A stretch of DNA of 37,509 nt, taken from Eubacteriales bacterium. Lineage in GTDB: Bacteria; Bacillota; Clostridia; Christensenellales; MB2-83. The stretch is from contig JAHAZM010000039.1 of the NCBI GenBank assembly GCA_018385275.1, positions 1-37,509 on the forward strand. Reading direction: 5' to 3'. How positions within the stretch are numbered: the stretch's first letter is position 1; every line of letters starts with the position of its first letter. Positions 24,259 to 31,866 of this stretch are shown one piece after another. A program made the translations under genes and the position numbers. The notes under the pieces are model-generated. The model was given only the letters and a program-made list of their open reading frames with translations, made no database searches and was not told where the DNA came from.

Positions 24259-25425
24259 ATGAGTTCACCGAAACGCATCGGCGTCATTGGCTGCGGCCAA
24301 CGTGGCTGCATGATCCTGGACAATATGCTCCGCGTCGGCGGGGATCGCGTCGTCTTTGCCGCTTACACCGACCAGTTCCCGGACTATGCCCACGCTCAGA
24401 TGGACAAGTATCCCGTCATTGACCGCTCCAAAGCCGTTTTCTACCCCACGCCCGAAGAAATGCTGGCCAAAGCCGACCTCGACGGCGTGATCGTCGCGGT
24501 CCGCTGCTCGCGTCACACGGAACTGGCCCTGAAGGTCATTGACGCGGGTCTGCCGCTTTTCCTTGAAAAGCCCATCGCCACCACGCTGGACGATTATTAC
24601 CGTCTGCGTCACGCCGCGGCACGGCGCCGCCGTCCCGTGGTCGTTTCTTTCCCGCTGCGTCTCACCGAAGCCTGCCGCGTCGTCAAAGAGATCGTCGACT
24701 CCGGCGAGATCGGGCAGATCAGTCAGGTACAGGGCTACAACAACGTGTATTACGGCGGCGTGTATTATCACAGCTGGTATCGGGACGAAAACGAGACTCA
24801 CGGTCTCTGGCTGCAGAAAGCCACGCACGATTTCGACTATATCAACTTTATCCTCGGCAAACAGCCCGTCGAGGTCTGCGCCATGAGCTCGAAGACGGTT
24901 TTCCGCGGCAATAAACCGGCCGGTCTGAAATGCGCCGACTGTGCAGAAAAAGACACCTGTCCCGAAGGCCCCAACGCCATGGACCATATCAAACATGACG
25001 ATCCGCGCGGCGACATGTGCTGTTTCGCCGTAGACACCGGCAACCAGGACAGCGGCACGGCCATCTGCCGTTACGCCGACGGTATGCACATGGTTTACAC
25101 GCAGAACTTCGTCGCCCGTAAAACCGCCGGCAAACGCGGCGCGCGTTTCATCGGCTACGACGGCACCGTCGAGTTCGACTGGAACACCGATACGATCAAC
25201 GTTTACATGCACAACGGTCAGCCCGACCGCACCATCAAACTCGACACAGCTGCTCTCAGCCACGGCGGCGGCGACGACAGACTGTGCGAGGACTTCATCC
25301 AGATCATGTACGGCAAGGATTTCTCCGTTTCTCCGCTCGAAGCCGGTCTCGACAGCGTCCTGCTGTGCCTGAAAGCCAAGGAATCCTGCCTCACTCACAA
25401 ATTTGAAGATCTGACGGAAGCGTGA
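24259..25425 (+). CDS. Gfo/Idh/MocA-family oxidoreductase
   Basis: A 388-residue NAD(P)-dependent dehydrogenase, usually acting on sugars, inositols or their derivatives. The Rossmann motif is IGVIGCGQRG (7-16), the catalytic-region lysine FLEKPIA (101-107) and KATHDFDYINFILG (187-200). Within the C-terminal domain lies a cysteine cluster at C225, C228, C234 and C254/C255, compatible with a structural metal site. AAGGAG 8 bases before the ATG sets the start. A TATAAT at 24222-24227 is the only promoter hint. Its TGA overlaps the GTG start of the thioesterase gene. The substrate is unknown. Confidence 0.88.
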   Translation: MSSPKRIGVIGCGQRGCMILDNMLRVGGDRVVFAAYTDQFPDYAHAQMDKYPVIDRSKAVFYPTPEEMLAKADLDGVIVAVRCSRHTELALKVIDAGLPLFLEKPIATTLDDYYRLRHAAARRRRPVVVSFPLRLTEACRVVKEIVDSGEIGQISQVQGYNNVYYGGVYYHSWYRDENETHGLWLQKATHDFDYINFILGKQPVEVCAMSSKTVFRGNKPAGLKCADCAEKDTCPEGPNAMDHIKHDDPRGDMCCFAVDTGNQDSGTAICRYADGMHMVYTQNFVARKTAGKRGARFIGYDGTVEFDWNTDTINVYMHNGQPDRTIKLDTAALSHGGGDDRLCEDFIQIMYGKDFSVSPLEAGLDSVLLCLKAKESCLTHKFEDLTEA

Positions 25426-25886
25426 CAGATATGATTTCGGTAGGCAAACGCGTAAGCGAATCAAGAGTCGAACAGATCCAACTGATCCGGCCCGTCCACA
25501 TGAACGGTGCGCGCCGGCTTTTCGGCGGTCAGCTGATGGAATGGATCGACGTCGCGGCGGCCCTCTCCGCGCGGCGCCATTGCCGCTGCGAGGTCACAAC
25601 CGCCTGCGTCGACCGTCTGCAATTCCTGCAGCCGGCTTATGAGGACGACACCGTCGTCCTGACCGCGCACGTGACGTACACGGGCCGAACCTCGATGGAG
25701 GTGCGCGTCGACAGTTACGTCGAGGCGCTCGACGGCAGCCGTCGCCTCATCAACACCGCCTATCTGATCATGGTAGCGGTGGACAAGAACGGCACGCCGA
25801 TCCTCGTTCCGCCCGTCCTGCCGGAAACCGAGGAAGAAAAGGCCGAATACGCCGCCGGCAAAGCCCGGCGTGAAGCCCGGAAATAG
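25422..25886 (+). CDS. Acyl-CoA thioesterase (hotdog fold)
   Basis: A 154-residue hotdog thioesterase of the YciA/BACH type: HMNGARRLFGGQLMEWIDVAAALSA is the active-site loop and helix, with N and D at family positions. It hydrolyses acyl-CoAs in the cytoplasm. The start is GTG at 25422, overlapping the oxidoreductase stop (GTGA); an ATG at 25431 is possible. A terminator follows. Confidence 0.87.
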   Translation: MTDMISVGKRVSESRVEQIQLIRPVHMNGARRLFGGQLMEWIDVAAALSARRHCRCEVTTACVDRLQFLQPAYEDDTVVLTAHVTYTGRTSMEVRVDSYVEALDGSRRLINTAYLIMVAVDKNGTPILVPPVLPETEEEKAEYAAGKARREARK

Positions 25887-25921
25887 AAGGGCTTTCAACA
25901 ATTCTCAAGAAATGCCGCAAA

Positions 25922-25963
25922 GCCGATATGATCTCGTTCCCGGGATCATATCGGCCCTTTTTT
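25922..25963 (+). terminator. Terminator of the oxidoreductase-thioesterase operon
   Basis: A perfect 12-bp stem, GCCGATATGATC with GATCATATCGGC, a 10-base loop, then CC and TTTTTT. Confidence 0.9.
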
Positions 25964-26023
25964 ATTAAACGAGAGCCCGCGTGATAAGAGCGTTTTCTCC
26001 TCTTTGCGCGGAAAACGACAGAA

Positions 26024-26045
26024 GCGCCGGGATGATCCCCGGCGC
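26024..26045 (-). terminator. Possible terminator of the LytTR-DUF3021 operon
   Basis: GCGCCGGG pairs perfectly with CCCGGCGC around six bases. The minus-strand tail is TTCTGTCGTTTT, which is a poor T-tract, so strength is uncertain. Confidence 0.45.
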
Positions 26046-26077
26046 CTCCGGCTTTTTGCCGATCCCGCGCGGCGTTT

Positions 26078-26500
26078 TTAATTCATCTCCCGGATCTTCT
26101 CGTTCATCCTTTTGGCCTCTTTTTTATAGTGAAGGTGAAAACCAAACCAGATCGCAAAGGCAAGCGCAATCTGGCACGCGACGATCAGGATCTTTTTCCC
26201 CGGCGAAAGAGCCGCCGGGATCCAGCCCACCGCAAAAGCCACGGCGGTATAGACCACACACCCGATCCCCATGTGGATGAGAATCTGCATGGGACGCGGA
26301 AGATTCTCTTTCGTATAAACGACGGACGGCGCGCCCCATGCGATCCCGCAGATCAAGGCGCCGACGATCATTTTTGTCATGTCGTAGTTTTCGCGCGCGA
26401 AATTGCCTCCTCCGACGATATCAAAGACTATACACACCGCGCAGAACATAAACAGCGCCATGCCGACGCCCCGCAGCGAACCCTTCAGAATTCCTTTCAT
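26078..26500 (-). CDS. DUF3021 family membrane protein
   Basis: A 140-residue protein with four hydrophobic helices and a basic C-terminal tail (HYKKEAKRMNEKIREMN). The family almost always sits after a LytTR regulator gene in Firmicutes, as here (19-base gap, AAGGAGG 8 bases before ATG). Its role is not established. It may act as a membrane-bound partner or anti-regulator of the LytTR protein. Confidence 0.85.
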   Translation of the reverse strand: MKGILKGSLRGVGMALFMFCAVCIVFDIVGGGNFARENYDMTKMIVGALICGIAWGAPSVVYTKENLPRPMQILIHMGIGCVVYTAVAFAVGWIPAALSPGKKILIVACQIALAFAIWFGFHLHYKKEAKRMNEKIREMN

Positions 26501-26519
26501 TTTCTTGACCTCCTTCTCA

Positions 26520-26957
26520 TTACAGACCTAAATATTTTTTGAATTCCGGCAAATACGTTCTCGAAACGTAATCCCGCAGACCGTTCTTCAGCCTCAGAAG
26601 ATAATTCCCGCCGATGCCCGATTCGACGCTGTCCATATAAGACAAATTGATTAAGGTGGATTTTGAGATCTGCATGAACTCCTGGCCCAACTGGCGGCTC
26701 AACTCATAGAGTCTCCTGCGGGAACGGTACTGCTTCTGCTTCCCGTAGATCATCGTCTCACCGTTTTCCACCCTGACCATATAAATCTCCTTCGGTTTCA
26801 GAACGACGATGTCTTCCTCGTTCAGCAGAGCTGTGATGGGGCTTTCCTTTGCGCCGAACACGTCGAGGATCCGCTGGATCTCATCCGTTATCTTGTCCGT
26901 ATGGATCACGGCAAAGGGTTCGGTGTATTCGGGCGAAATGTCTACGCTTACTTTCAT
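26520..26957 (-). CDS. LytTR-family DNA-binding regulator
   Basis: A 145-residue protein with a short N-terminal domain of about 50 residues and no receiver domain, followed by a LytTR DNA-binding domain: VVLKPKEIYMVRVENGETMIY, the Q-Y-R-S-R-R-R-L-Y-E-L segment, FMQISKSTLINLSYM and LKNGLRDYVSRTYLPEFKKYL. Such stand-alone LytTR proteins usually control their own operon. AGGAGG five bases from ATG. The first gene of a pair with DUF3021; the signal is unknown. Confidence 0.9.
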   Translation of the reverse strand: MKVSVDISPEYTEPFAVIHTDKITDEIQRILDVFGAKESPITALLNEEDIVVLKPKEIYMVRVENGETMIYGKQKQYRSRRRLYELSRQLGQEFMQISKSTLINLSYMDSVESGIGGNYLLRLKNGLRDYVSRTYLPEFKKYLGL

Positions 26958-27179
26958 GGAAACCTCCTGTATCCGGGTTGCGCATCCCTTGATGATCCTA
27001 TTCTACTACAACTTGGCCGGCTTGTGGGAGAAAACACGGTAAGTGGCAGAAAAAAGACGGTGAAATGCAAAAAACACAGCGGGACTTCCTTCTCCGCTCT
27101 GAAAACCGGAGGTCTACTCCCCTCGACCCTGCACAGAAAGAGCGCGCCCGCCCGTTTTCCCGTCCCGCCGCAAAACCTC

Positions 27180-27208
27180 TTTACTTTTTAAAAAAACCGC
27201 TCTATACT
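27180..27208 (+). promoter_or_regulatory. Promoter of the EamA transporter gene with downstream repeats
   Basis: TTTACT (27180-27185), 17-base spacer, TATACT (27203-27208). Directly downstream two similar small palindromic units, CTGAAACGGCAG and TACCGAAACGGTA, could be an operator. The preceding stretch 26958-27179 holds nothing else that I can assign. Confidence 0.65.
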
Positions 27209-27254
27209 GAAACGGCAGAATACCGAAACGGTAAATCGAAAAGGAAACAGATGT

Positions 27255-28172
27255 ATGAAGAATCTCAAAGGAACGCTGATCCTGCTGGTCACGGCGCTGG
27301 TCTGGGGCCTGGGCTTCGCCGCTCAGTCCGCCGCCGCCGATCACGTCGGATCCTTTGCCTTTACCGCCGTGCGCAGTCTGCTGGCCGCCTCTTTTTTGGC
27401 TCTTTTGCTGGCGGGACGGCGCTTGTTTTTCGGGAAAACGCCGCCGCGCGCCACTGAAACGGTCGGGCGCGGAGCGATTCTCGGCGTCCTGCTTTTTATC
27501 GCGGCCAATCTCCAGCAATTCGGCATCGCCGCCTATCCGGACGGTGCGGCGGCGGCCGGCCGGGCCGGTTTTTTGACGGCTACCTACGTCGTGATGGTGG
27601 CCCTCTGGGGTCTGATCCGTGGGCGAAAGCTCCATCCGGTCCTCTGGCTTTCCATCGCGCTGTGCCTCGGCGGGATGTATCTGCTCTGCTGCTCGGACGG
27701 TTTCGACCGCATCTACACGGGCGATCTTCTCGTTTTCGCCTGCGCGGTCGGTTTTACCGTCTATATCCTGTACGTGGACCGCTGCCGCTCCTGCGACGGC
27801 CTGCTCCTGTCCTGCATCCAGTTCGCCGTCTGCGGCGCGCTGTCGCTGGTCTTCTCCCTGCCGACCGAAAATCTCTCCGTTCCGGCGCTGACGGCGGCCT
27901 GGCTGCCGCTGTTATATGCGGGCCTTGTCTCCAGCGGCGTCGGCTATACGCTCCAGATCATCGGTCAGAAATTCGCCGAACCGGCCGTCGCCTCCATCGT
28001 CATGAGCCTCGAATCGGTCTTCGGCGCGCTGGCGGGCTGGGTCCTTCTGCATGAAAATCTCGGTTCCGTCGAGCTTCTCGGCTGCGCGCTGGTATTCGCG
28101 GCGGTCATCGCGGCGCAAACGCCGGAGCTTCTGGCGCTCAGAAAGGAGAAACATGAACGAATCCTCTCTTAA
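27255..28172 (+). CDS. EamA/DMT-family transporter
   Basis: A 305-residue membrane protein with about ten hydrophobic helices in two EamA repeats. The first starts LILLVTALVWGLGFAAQS; the second ends with the typical EPAVASIVMSLESVFGALAGWVLLHE. Members export amino acids, metabolites or drugs; the cargo here is unknown. The YjbR-like gene starts 20 bases before its stop in another frame, so the two are likely cotranscribed. Confidence 0.88.
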   Translation: MKNLKGTLILLVTALVWGLGFAAQSAAADHVGSFAFTAVRSLLAASFLALLLAGRRLFFGKTPPRATETVGRGAILGVLLFIAANLQQFGIAAYPDGAAAAGRAGFLTATYVVMVALWGLIRGRKLHPVLWLSIALCLGGMYLLCCSDGFDRIYTGDLLVFACAVGFTVYILYVDRCRSCDGLLLSCIQFAVCGALSLVFSLPTENLSVPALTAAWLPLLYAGLVSSGVGYTLQIIGQKFAEPAVASIVMSLESVFGALAGWVLLHENLGSVELLGCALVFAAVIAAQTPELLALRKEKHERILS

Positions 28173-28536
28173 CACCTATATCGAAGACACCTACGGCGTG
28201 GTTTCCGACCGTCCGTGGAACGACGACGAGGCCTATGTTTTCCGCCATGCCCGCACCCGGAAATGGTTCGGTCTCGTCATGCACATCCCCCGCTATCGTC
28301 TGACGCACGATCCGCTCGACGCAGACACGGTGACCGTGCTTAACGTCAAATGCCCTTCGGCGGCTCACGGCTCCTTTCTCGACGGAAAAACCGTTTCCCC
28401 CGCCTATCATATGAACCGGGACCACTGGCTCAGCGTGATAATAGAAGAGGCCGGGGAAGACACGGTCCGTACCCTCCTCGACCTCAGTTACTCAATCACG
28501 TCCGATCAGAACGGTCGGCGCAAAACCGGCCGCTGA
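28153..28536 (+). CDS. MmcQ/YjbR-family protein
   Basis: A 127-residue small protein with the YjbR double-wing pattern: YIEDTYGVVSDRPW, YVFRHARTRKWFGLVM, NVKC, the block PAYHMNRDHWLSVIIEE, and a final LLDLSYSIT. The family is suggested to bind DNA from its fold, without known targets. The start is the ATG at 28153 preceded by AAAGGAGA. A longer open frame begins inside the EamA gene but has no ribosome site. It overlaps the EamA gene by 20 bases and the convergent PHP gene by 31. Confidence 0.85.
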   Translation: MNESSLNTYIEDTYGVVSDRPWNDDEAYVFRHARTRKWFGLVMHIPRYRLTHDPLDADTVTVLNVKCPSAAHGSFLDGKTVSPAYHMNRDHWLSVIIEEAGEDTVRTLLDLSYSITSDQNGRRKTGR

Positions 28537-29279
28537 ATGACCTTCAGCCCTGTTTTTTCGGCAAAGCGCCGCGCTTCGGCCAGATTTCCCGGCTCGGCCA
28601 CCGAAGCCGGCTCGTGGGCGTCACAGCCGAAAATGACCTCGTTCCCCTCCTGTGCGGCGATCCGGAAGAATTTCTCGCACGGATAATTCCGGTTGGTCCG
28701 CATCCCCAGCAGATTGACCTCCAGCGGAATCCCCAGTTCGCGGCAGCGGACGCACAGCCTCCGCATCTCCGCGGCGTAGATCTCGTCGTCCGGCGTATAA
28801 TTGATTACGTCCGGATGCGCGATATAACTGAAGAAACCGGTCTCGAGCCCCTCCAGCACCTGATCGACGTAGGTTTTCAGGATCCGCCTGTCCTTTGTCG
28901 GCGGCTGGGGACGCATAGCCGTGTCATATTCGTTGCCCAGCGCATGCTGGCCCATGATGATATAATCCGGCTCGAAAGGCGCGATCAACTCGCGAAAGCG
29001 TTGAAACACCGCCGGATAATACTCCGTTTCAAAGCCGATCAGGATGCGGATCCGGTCGGCATACTCGTCGCGCAGCGCCCGCAGCGTCGAAACGTACTCC
29101 CCCGTTTCTTCCACCGCCATCCGGAAGCCCGATTCGAATCTCGGCTCAAACGGCATGGGCGCGTGATCCGAAAACCCGAGCACCGTCAGCCCTCGGGCGA
29201 TAGCCGTTTCAATATATTCGCGCTCTGTCCCGGCCGCGTGATGACACCGGGATGTGTGAGTATGGTAGTTTTCTTTCAT
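28506..29279 (-). CDS. Histidinol-phosphatase-like PHP-domain phosphoesterase
   Basis: A 257-residue PHP-fold phosphatase with the trinuclear metal ligands: NYHTHTSRCHHA, LGFSDHAP, IGFETEYYP, MGQHALG, YIAHPDVINY, LEVNLLGMR and GCDAHEP. It is similar to HisK-type histidinol phosphatase, but no other his gene is nearby, so another sugar or amino-alcohol phosphate is possible. I prefer MKENYHTH at 29279 as start, matching how the family opens. An ATG four codons earlier (29291) lies inside the 21-bp motif. Convergent overlap with the YjbR-like gene. Confidence 0.87.
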   Translation of the reverse strand: MKENYHTHTSRCHHAAGTEREYIETAIARGLTVLGFSDHAPMPFEPRFESGFRMAVEETGEYVSTLRALRDEYADRIRILIGFETEYYPAVFQRFRELIAPFEPDYIIMGQHALGNEYDTAMRPQPPTKDRRILKTYVDQVLEGLETGFFSYIAHPDVINYTPDDEIYAAEMRRLCVRCRELGIPLEVNLLGMRTNRNYPCEKFFRIAAQEGNEVIFGCDAHEPASVAEPGNLAEARRFAEKTGLKVIQRPVLRRPF

Positions 29280-29289
29280 GATTGGTTCC

Positions 29290-29310
29290 ATATGTTCATC
29301 TGCTCATGTG
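29290..29310 (-). repeat. 21-bp intergenic motif, copy C
   Basis: The minus strand contains ATGAGCAGATGAACAT, the third match to the motif at 4998-5018 and 8766-8786. It lies immediately upstream of the PHP phosphatase gene and covers its alternative ATG. Confidence 0.4.
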
Positions 29311-29429
29311 TAAATTTGTATTTATGTCCGTTTTTTCTTTCCCGAAACCGAAGGCACATTGCCTCCTCATGCTCCCGCGTTTCGGCGTCCGCTGTCTGAC
29401 GAGCCCATTATAGCACTTTTTCCGTTTTT

Positions 29430-29461
29430 ATCAAGGATAATTTTCATCAAGGATAATTTGA
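29430..29461 (+). repeat. Tandem 16-bp direct repeat at the mntP promoter
   Basis: Two adjoining copies of ATCAAGGATAATTT(TC/GA), 29430-29445 and 29446-29461, 14 of 16 bases identical. The second copy runs into the -35 box. The placement suggests an operator for a repressor or activator, perhaps metal-responsive given the gene downstream. Confidence 0.65.
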
Positions 29462-29486
29462 CCTGTAAGAAATATGATGTTATAAT
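29458..29486 (+). promoter_or_regulatory. Promoter of the mntP-mutT-trkAH operon
   Basis: TTGACC (29458-29463), 17-base spacer, TATAAT (29481-29486), 23 bases before the mntP ATG. The leader is too short for a yybP-ykoY manganese riboswitch. Confidence 0.8.
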
Positions 29487-29509
29487 CGCATCTGAGGCAT
29501 CTTACCAAT

Positions 29510-30079
29510 ATGACTATTTGGGAACTTGTTTTCATTGCCCTCGGCCTTTCAGCTGACGCTTTTGCCGTTTCCTTGTGCAAAGGTCTGCAGCTCCGGCATC
29601 CGCGTCTCAAGCATTATCTGACGGTCGGCGCCTGGTTCGGCGGCTTTCAGGCGCTCATGCCGACGATCGGTTTCCTGCTCGGCGCGGCGTTTGCTCAGCT
29701 GATCGACCGATTCGACCACTGGATCGCTTTTGCTCTGCTGGTGCTCATCGGCGCCAATATGATACGCGAGGCTTTTTCGAAGAAAGAAGAATCCGACGAC
29801 GCTTCTCTGTCGCTGCGGGTCATGCTGCCGGCCGCCGTCGCGACCAGTATCGACGCGCTGGCCGTCGGCGTGTCTTTTGCCGTCCTGCCCGGCGTCAACA
29901 TTATTTGGGCCGTTCTGATCATCGGCGTTACGACCTTCGCGCTGTCGGCGCTGGGTCTGCGGCTCGGCAGTGTGTTCGGCGTCCGTTTCCGCCGGAAAGC
30001 CGTGATCGCGGGCGGCGTCATCCTGATCCTGATCGGGACGAAAATCCTGCTGGAGCATTTAAGCGTCATGCCGTTCTGA
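29510..30079 (+). CDS. mntP: Manganese efflux pump MntP
   Basis: A 189-residue six-helix membrane protein with both conserved acidic repeats: LGLSADAFAVSLCKG and TSIDALAVGVSF. MntP exports Mn(II) to prevent toxicity. Length is normal. GAGG stands 12 bases before the ATG. It is the first gene of an operon with mutT (12-base gap), trkA and trkH. Confidence 0.94.
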   Translation: MTIWELVFIALGLSADAFAVSLCKGLQLRHPRLKHYLTVGAWFGGFQALMPTIGFLLGAAFAQLIDRFDHWIAFALLVLIGANMIREAFSKKEESDDASLSLRVMLPAAVATSIDALAVGVSFAVLPGVNIIWAVLIIGVTTFALSALGLRLGSVFGVRFRRKAVIAGGVILILIGTKILLEHLSVMPF

Positions 30080-30091
30080 CGAGGCAATACC

Positions 30092-30499
30092 ATGACGGAA
30101 GTCGTCGCGGCGCTGATCCGCGGAAAAAACAATACCTTTCTGATCGCGCAGCGCCCGCCTCATAAAGCGCGGGGCCTGCTGTGGGAATTCGTCGGCGGCA
30201 AAGTTGAGCCCGGGGAAACGAAACGCGACGCCCTGAGTCGCGAATGCCGCGAAGAACTGGGCGTCTCCGTCGAAGCGGACGATGAATTCATGACCGTCGA
30301 GCACGTTTATCCGGACGTTTCGATCCGTCTGACCGTGTTTTACGCTCACATCGTGAGCGGCGTCCCGCAACTGCGGGAACACGCCGCCCTCACTTATATC
30401 ACGCCCGAACAAATCGAACATTATGATTTCTGCCCGGCGGACCGGGAGATCCTCGCCCGTATACGCGCAGAATTTTCAGTGGAGGAAAAGCAGCTATGA
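30092..30499 (+). CDS. Nudix hydrolase, MutT-like 8-oxo-dGTP diphosphatase
   Basis: A 135-residue Nudix protein. The Nudix box GGKVEPGETKRDALSRECREELG is present in full (positions about 39-61), and FLIAQRPPHKARGLLWEFVGG is the MutT/YfcD-like opening. It probably cleans oxidised dGTP or a related nucleotide. Many such enzymes use Mn or Mg, a loose link to mntP. GAGG 7 bases upstream; the stop overlaps the trkA start (ATGA). Confidence 0.9.
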   Translation: MTEVVAALIRGKNNTFLIAQRPPHKARGLLWEFVGGKVEPGETKRDALSRECREELGVSVEADDEFMTVEHVYPDVSIRLTVFYAHIVSGVPQLREHAALTYITPEQIEHYDFCPADREILARIRAEFSVEEKQL

Positions 30500-31866
30500 A
30501 AATCACCATCACCGGCGGCGGTACGGTCGGTTGCGCGCTGGCCGAGCGTCTTTCTTCGGAAGGTCACGACATCATCGTCGTGGACGTCAATCCCGCCGTC
30601 CTGTCGTCCCTGCCCGACACGCTGGACGTCATGACCGTGGAAGGAAACAGCGCCAGTCTGGAGGTCCTCAAATCCGCCGGCGTGGCAGACGCCGATCTGA
30701 TGATCGCCACGGCCAACGCCGACGAAATCAACATCCTCTCCTGCATCGCGGCCAAAAAGCTTGGTTGTCCGCACACCATCGCCCGGGTCCGCAATCCGGA
30801 ATATACCCAGCAGCTGATGTTCCTGAAAGAAGAACTGGGGCTTTCCCTCTCGGTCAATCCGGAATTGGCTGCCGCGCAGGAGATCTATCGTCTGATCCAG
30901 TTCCCCTCTTTCCTGAAACGGGATTCCTTTAATAAAGGCCGGGTCGAGCTGGTCGAATTTGCCTTGTCAGCCGGCAGCGTCCTCGTCGGAAAAAAACTGA
31001 GCGAGGTCTCCGCCGTCATCGGTCCGCGCGCCCTGATCTGCGCGGTCGAGCGCGGCGAAGAAGTCTTCATCCCGAAAGGCTCCTTCGAGCTGGCGGCCGA
31101 CGATAAGATCACGGTAACCGCCGCGCGCAAAGAATTGGCCGCGCTGATCAAACGGCTGGAGCTGGTCAAGCAGAAGATCCACTCCGTGCTCATTATCGGC
31201 GGCAGCCGCATCGCTGAATACCTCACCGAAGAACTTCTCCGCAGCGGCGTCAACGTCAAGATCATCGACCGGGATCTGGGGCGATGCGAATTCCTCTCGC
31301 AGAAATTCCCCAACGCGCTGATTATCCACGGAGACGCGGCACGCCGCGGTTTTCTGGAATCTGAAGGGATCGCCGCGACCGACGCGGTCATCACCCTGAC
31401 GGGCCTTGACGAGGAAAACCTGATTATTTCCAAATACGCCACATACGTCGGCGTTCCCAAGGTCATCACCAAGATGAAACGCACCGAGTTTTCTCATCTG
31501 TTCGAAAACCGCGACATCGGCAGTCTGGTCTGCCCGAAGGAATTGACCGTCAACGAGATCACCCGCTACGTCCGCGCCATGGCCAACAGCGGCCCCGGCT
31601 CGCTGCGGGCGCTTCACCGCATCGTGGACGGAAAAGCGGAGGCGCTGGAATTCACGGCTCAACCGGCGGAATATATCGGCGTCCCGATTTCTCAACTGCA
31701 TATCAAACCCGAGATGCTGATCGCCTGTATCTGGCGGCGCAACTCGCTCATCATCCCCAAAGGCGACGATCTTATCCAGGTCGGCGACATCCTCATTGTC
31801 GTGACTTCCGCGGATCGGACCGTTTCGGAACTGCAAGATATTTTTGAAAAGAACCCCTTGATCTGA
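30496..31866 (+). CDS. trkA: Trk potassium uptake NAD-binding regulatory subunit TrkA
   Basis: A 456-residue protein with two RCK units. Each has a Rossmann RCK_N domain (ITITGGGTVGCALAERL at the N-terminus; VLIIGGSRIAEYLTEEL in the second half) and an RCK_C domain (LSEVSAVIGPRALICAV; ISQLHIKPEMLIACIWR). It gates TrkH in response to nucleotides. The stop TGA overlaps the ATG of trkH by one base. Confidence 0.95.
   Translation: MKITITGGGTVGCALAERLSSEGHDIIVVDVNPAVLSSLPDTLDVMTVEGNSASLEVLKSAGVADADLMIATANADEINILSCIAAKKLGCPHTIARVRNPEYTQQLMFLKEELGLSLSVNPELAAAQEIYRLIQFPSFLKRDSFNKGRVELVEFALSAGSVLVGKKLSEVSAVIGPRALICAVERGEEVFIPKGSFELAADDKITVTAARKELAALIKRLELVKQKIHSVLIIGGSRIAEYLTEELLRSGVNVKIIDRDLGRCEFLSQKFPNALIIHGDAARRGFLESEGIAATDAVITLTGLDEENLIISKYATYVGVPKVITKMKRTEFSHLFENRDIGSLVCPKELTVNEITRYVRAMANSGPGSLRALHRIVDGKAEALEFTAQPAEYIGVPISQLHIKPEMLIACIWRRNSLIIPKGDDLIQVGDILIVVTSADRTVSELQDIFEKNPLI

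Noticed and set aside
29401-29509. Manganese riboswitch (yybP-ykoY) before mntP
   Set aside because: Only about 17-20 transcribed bases lie between the predicted start of transcription and the ATG, far too few for the riboswitch, and its conserved loops are absent.
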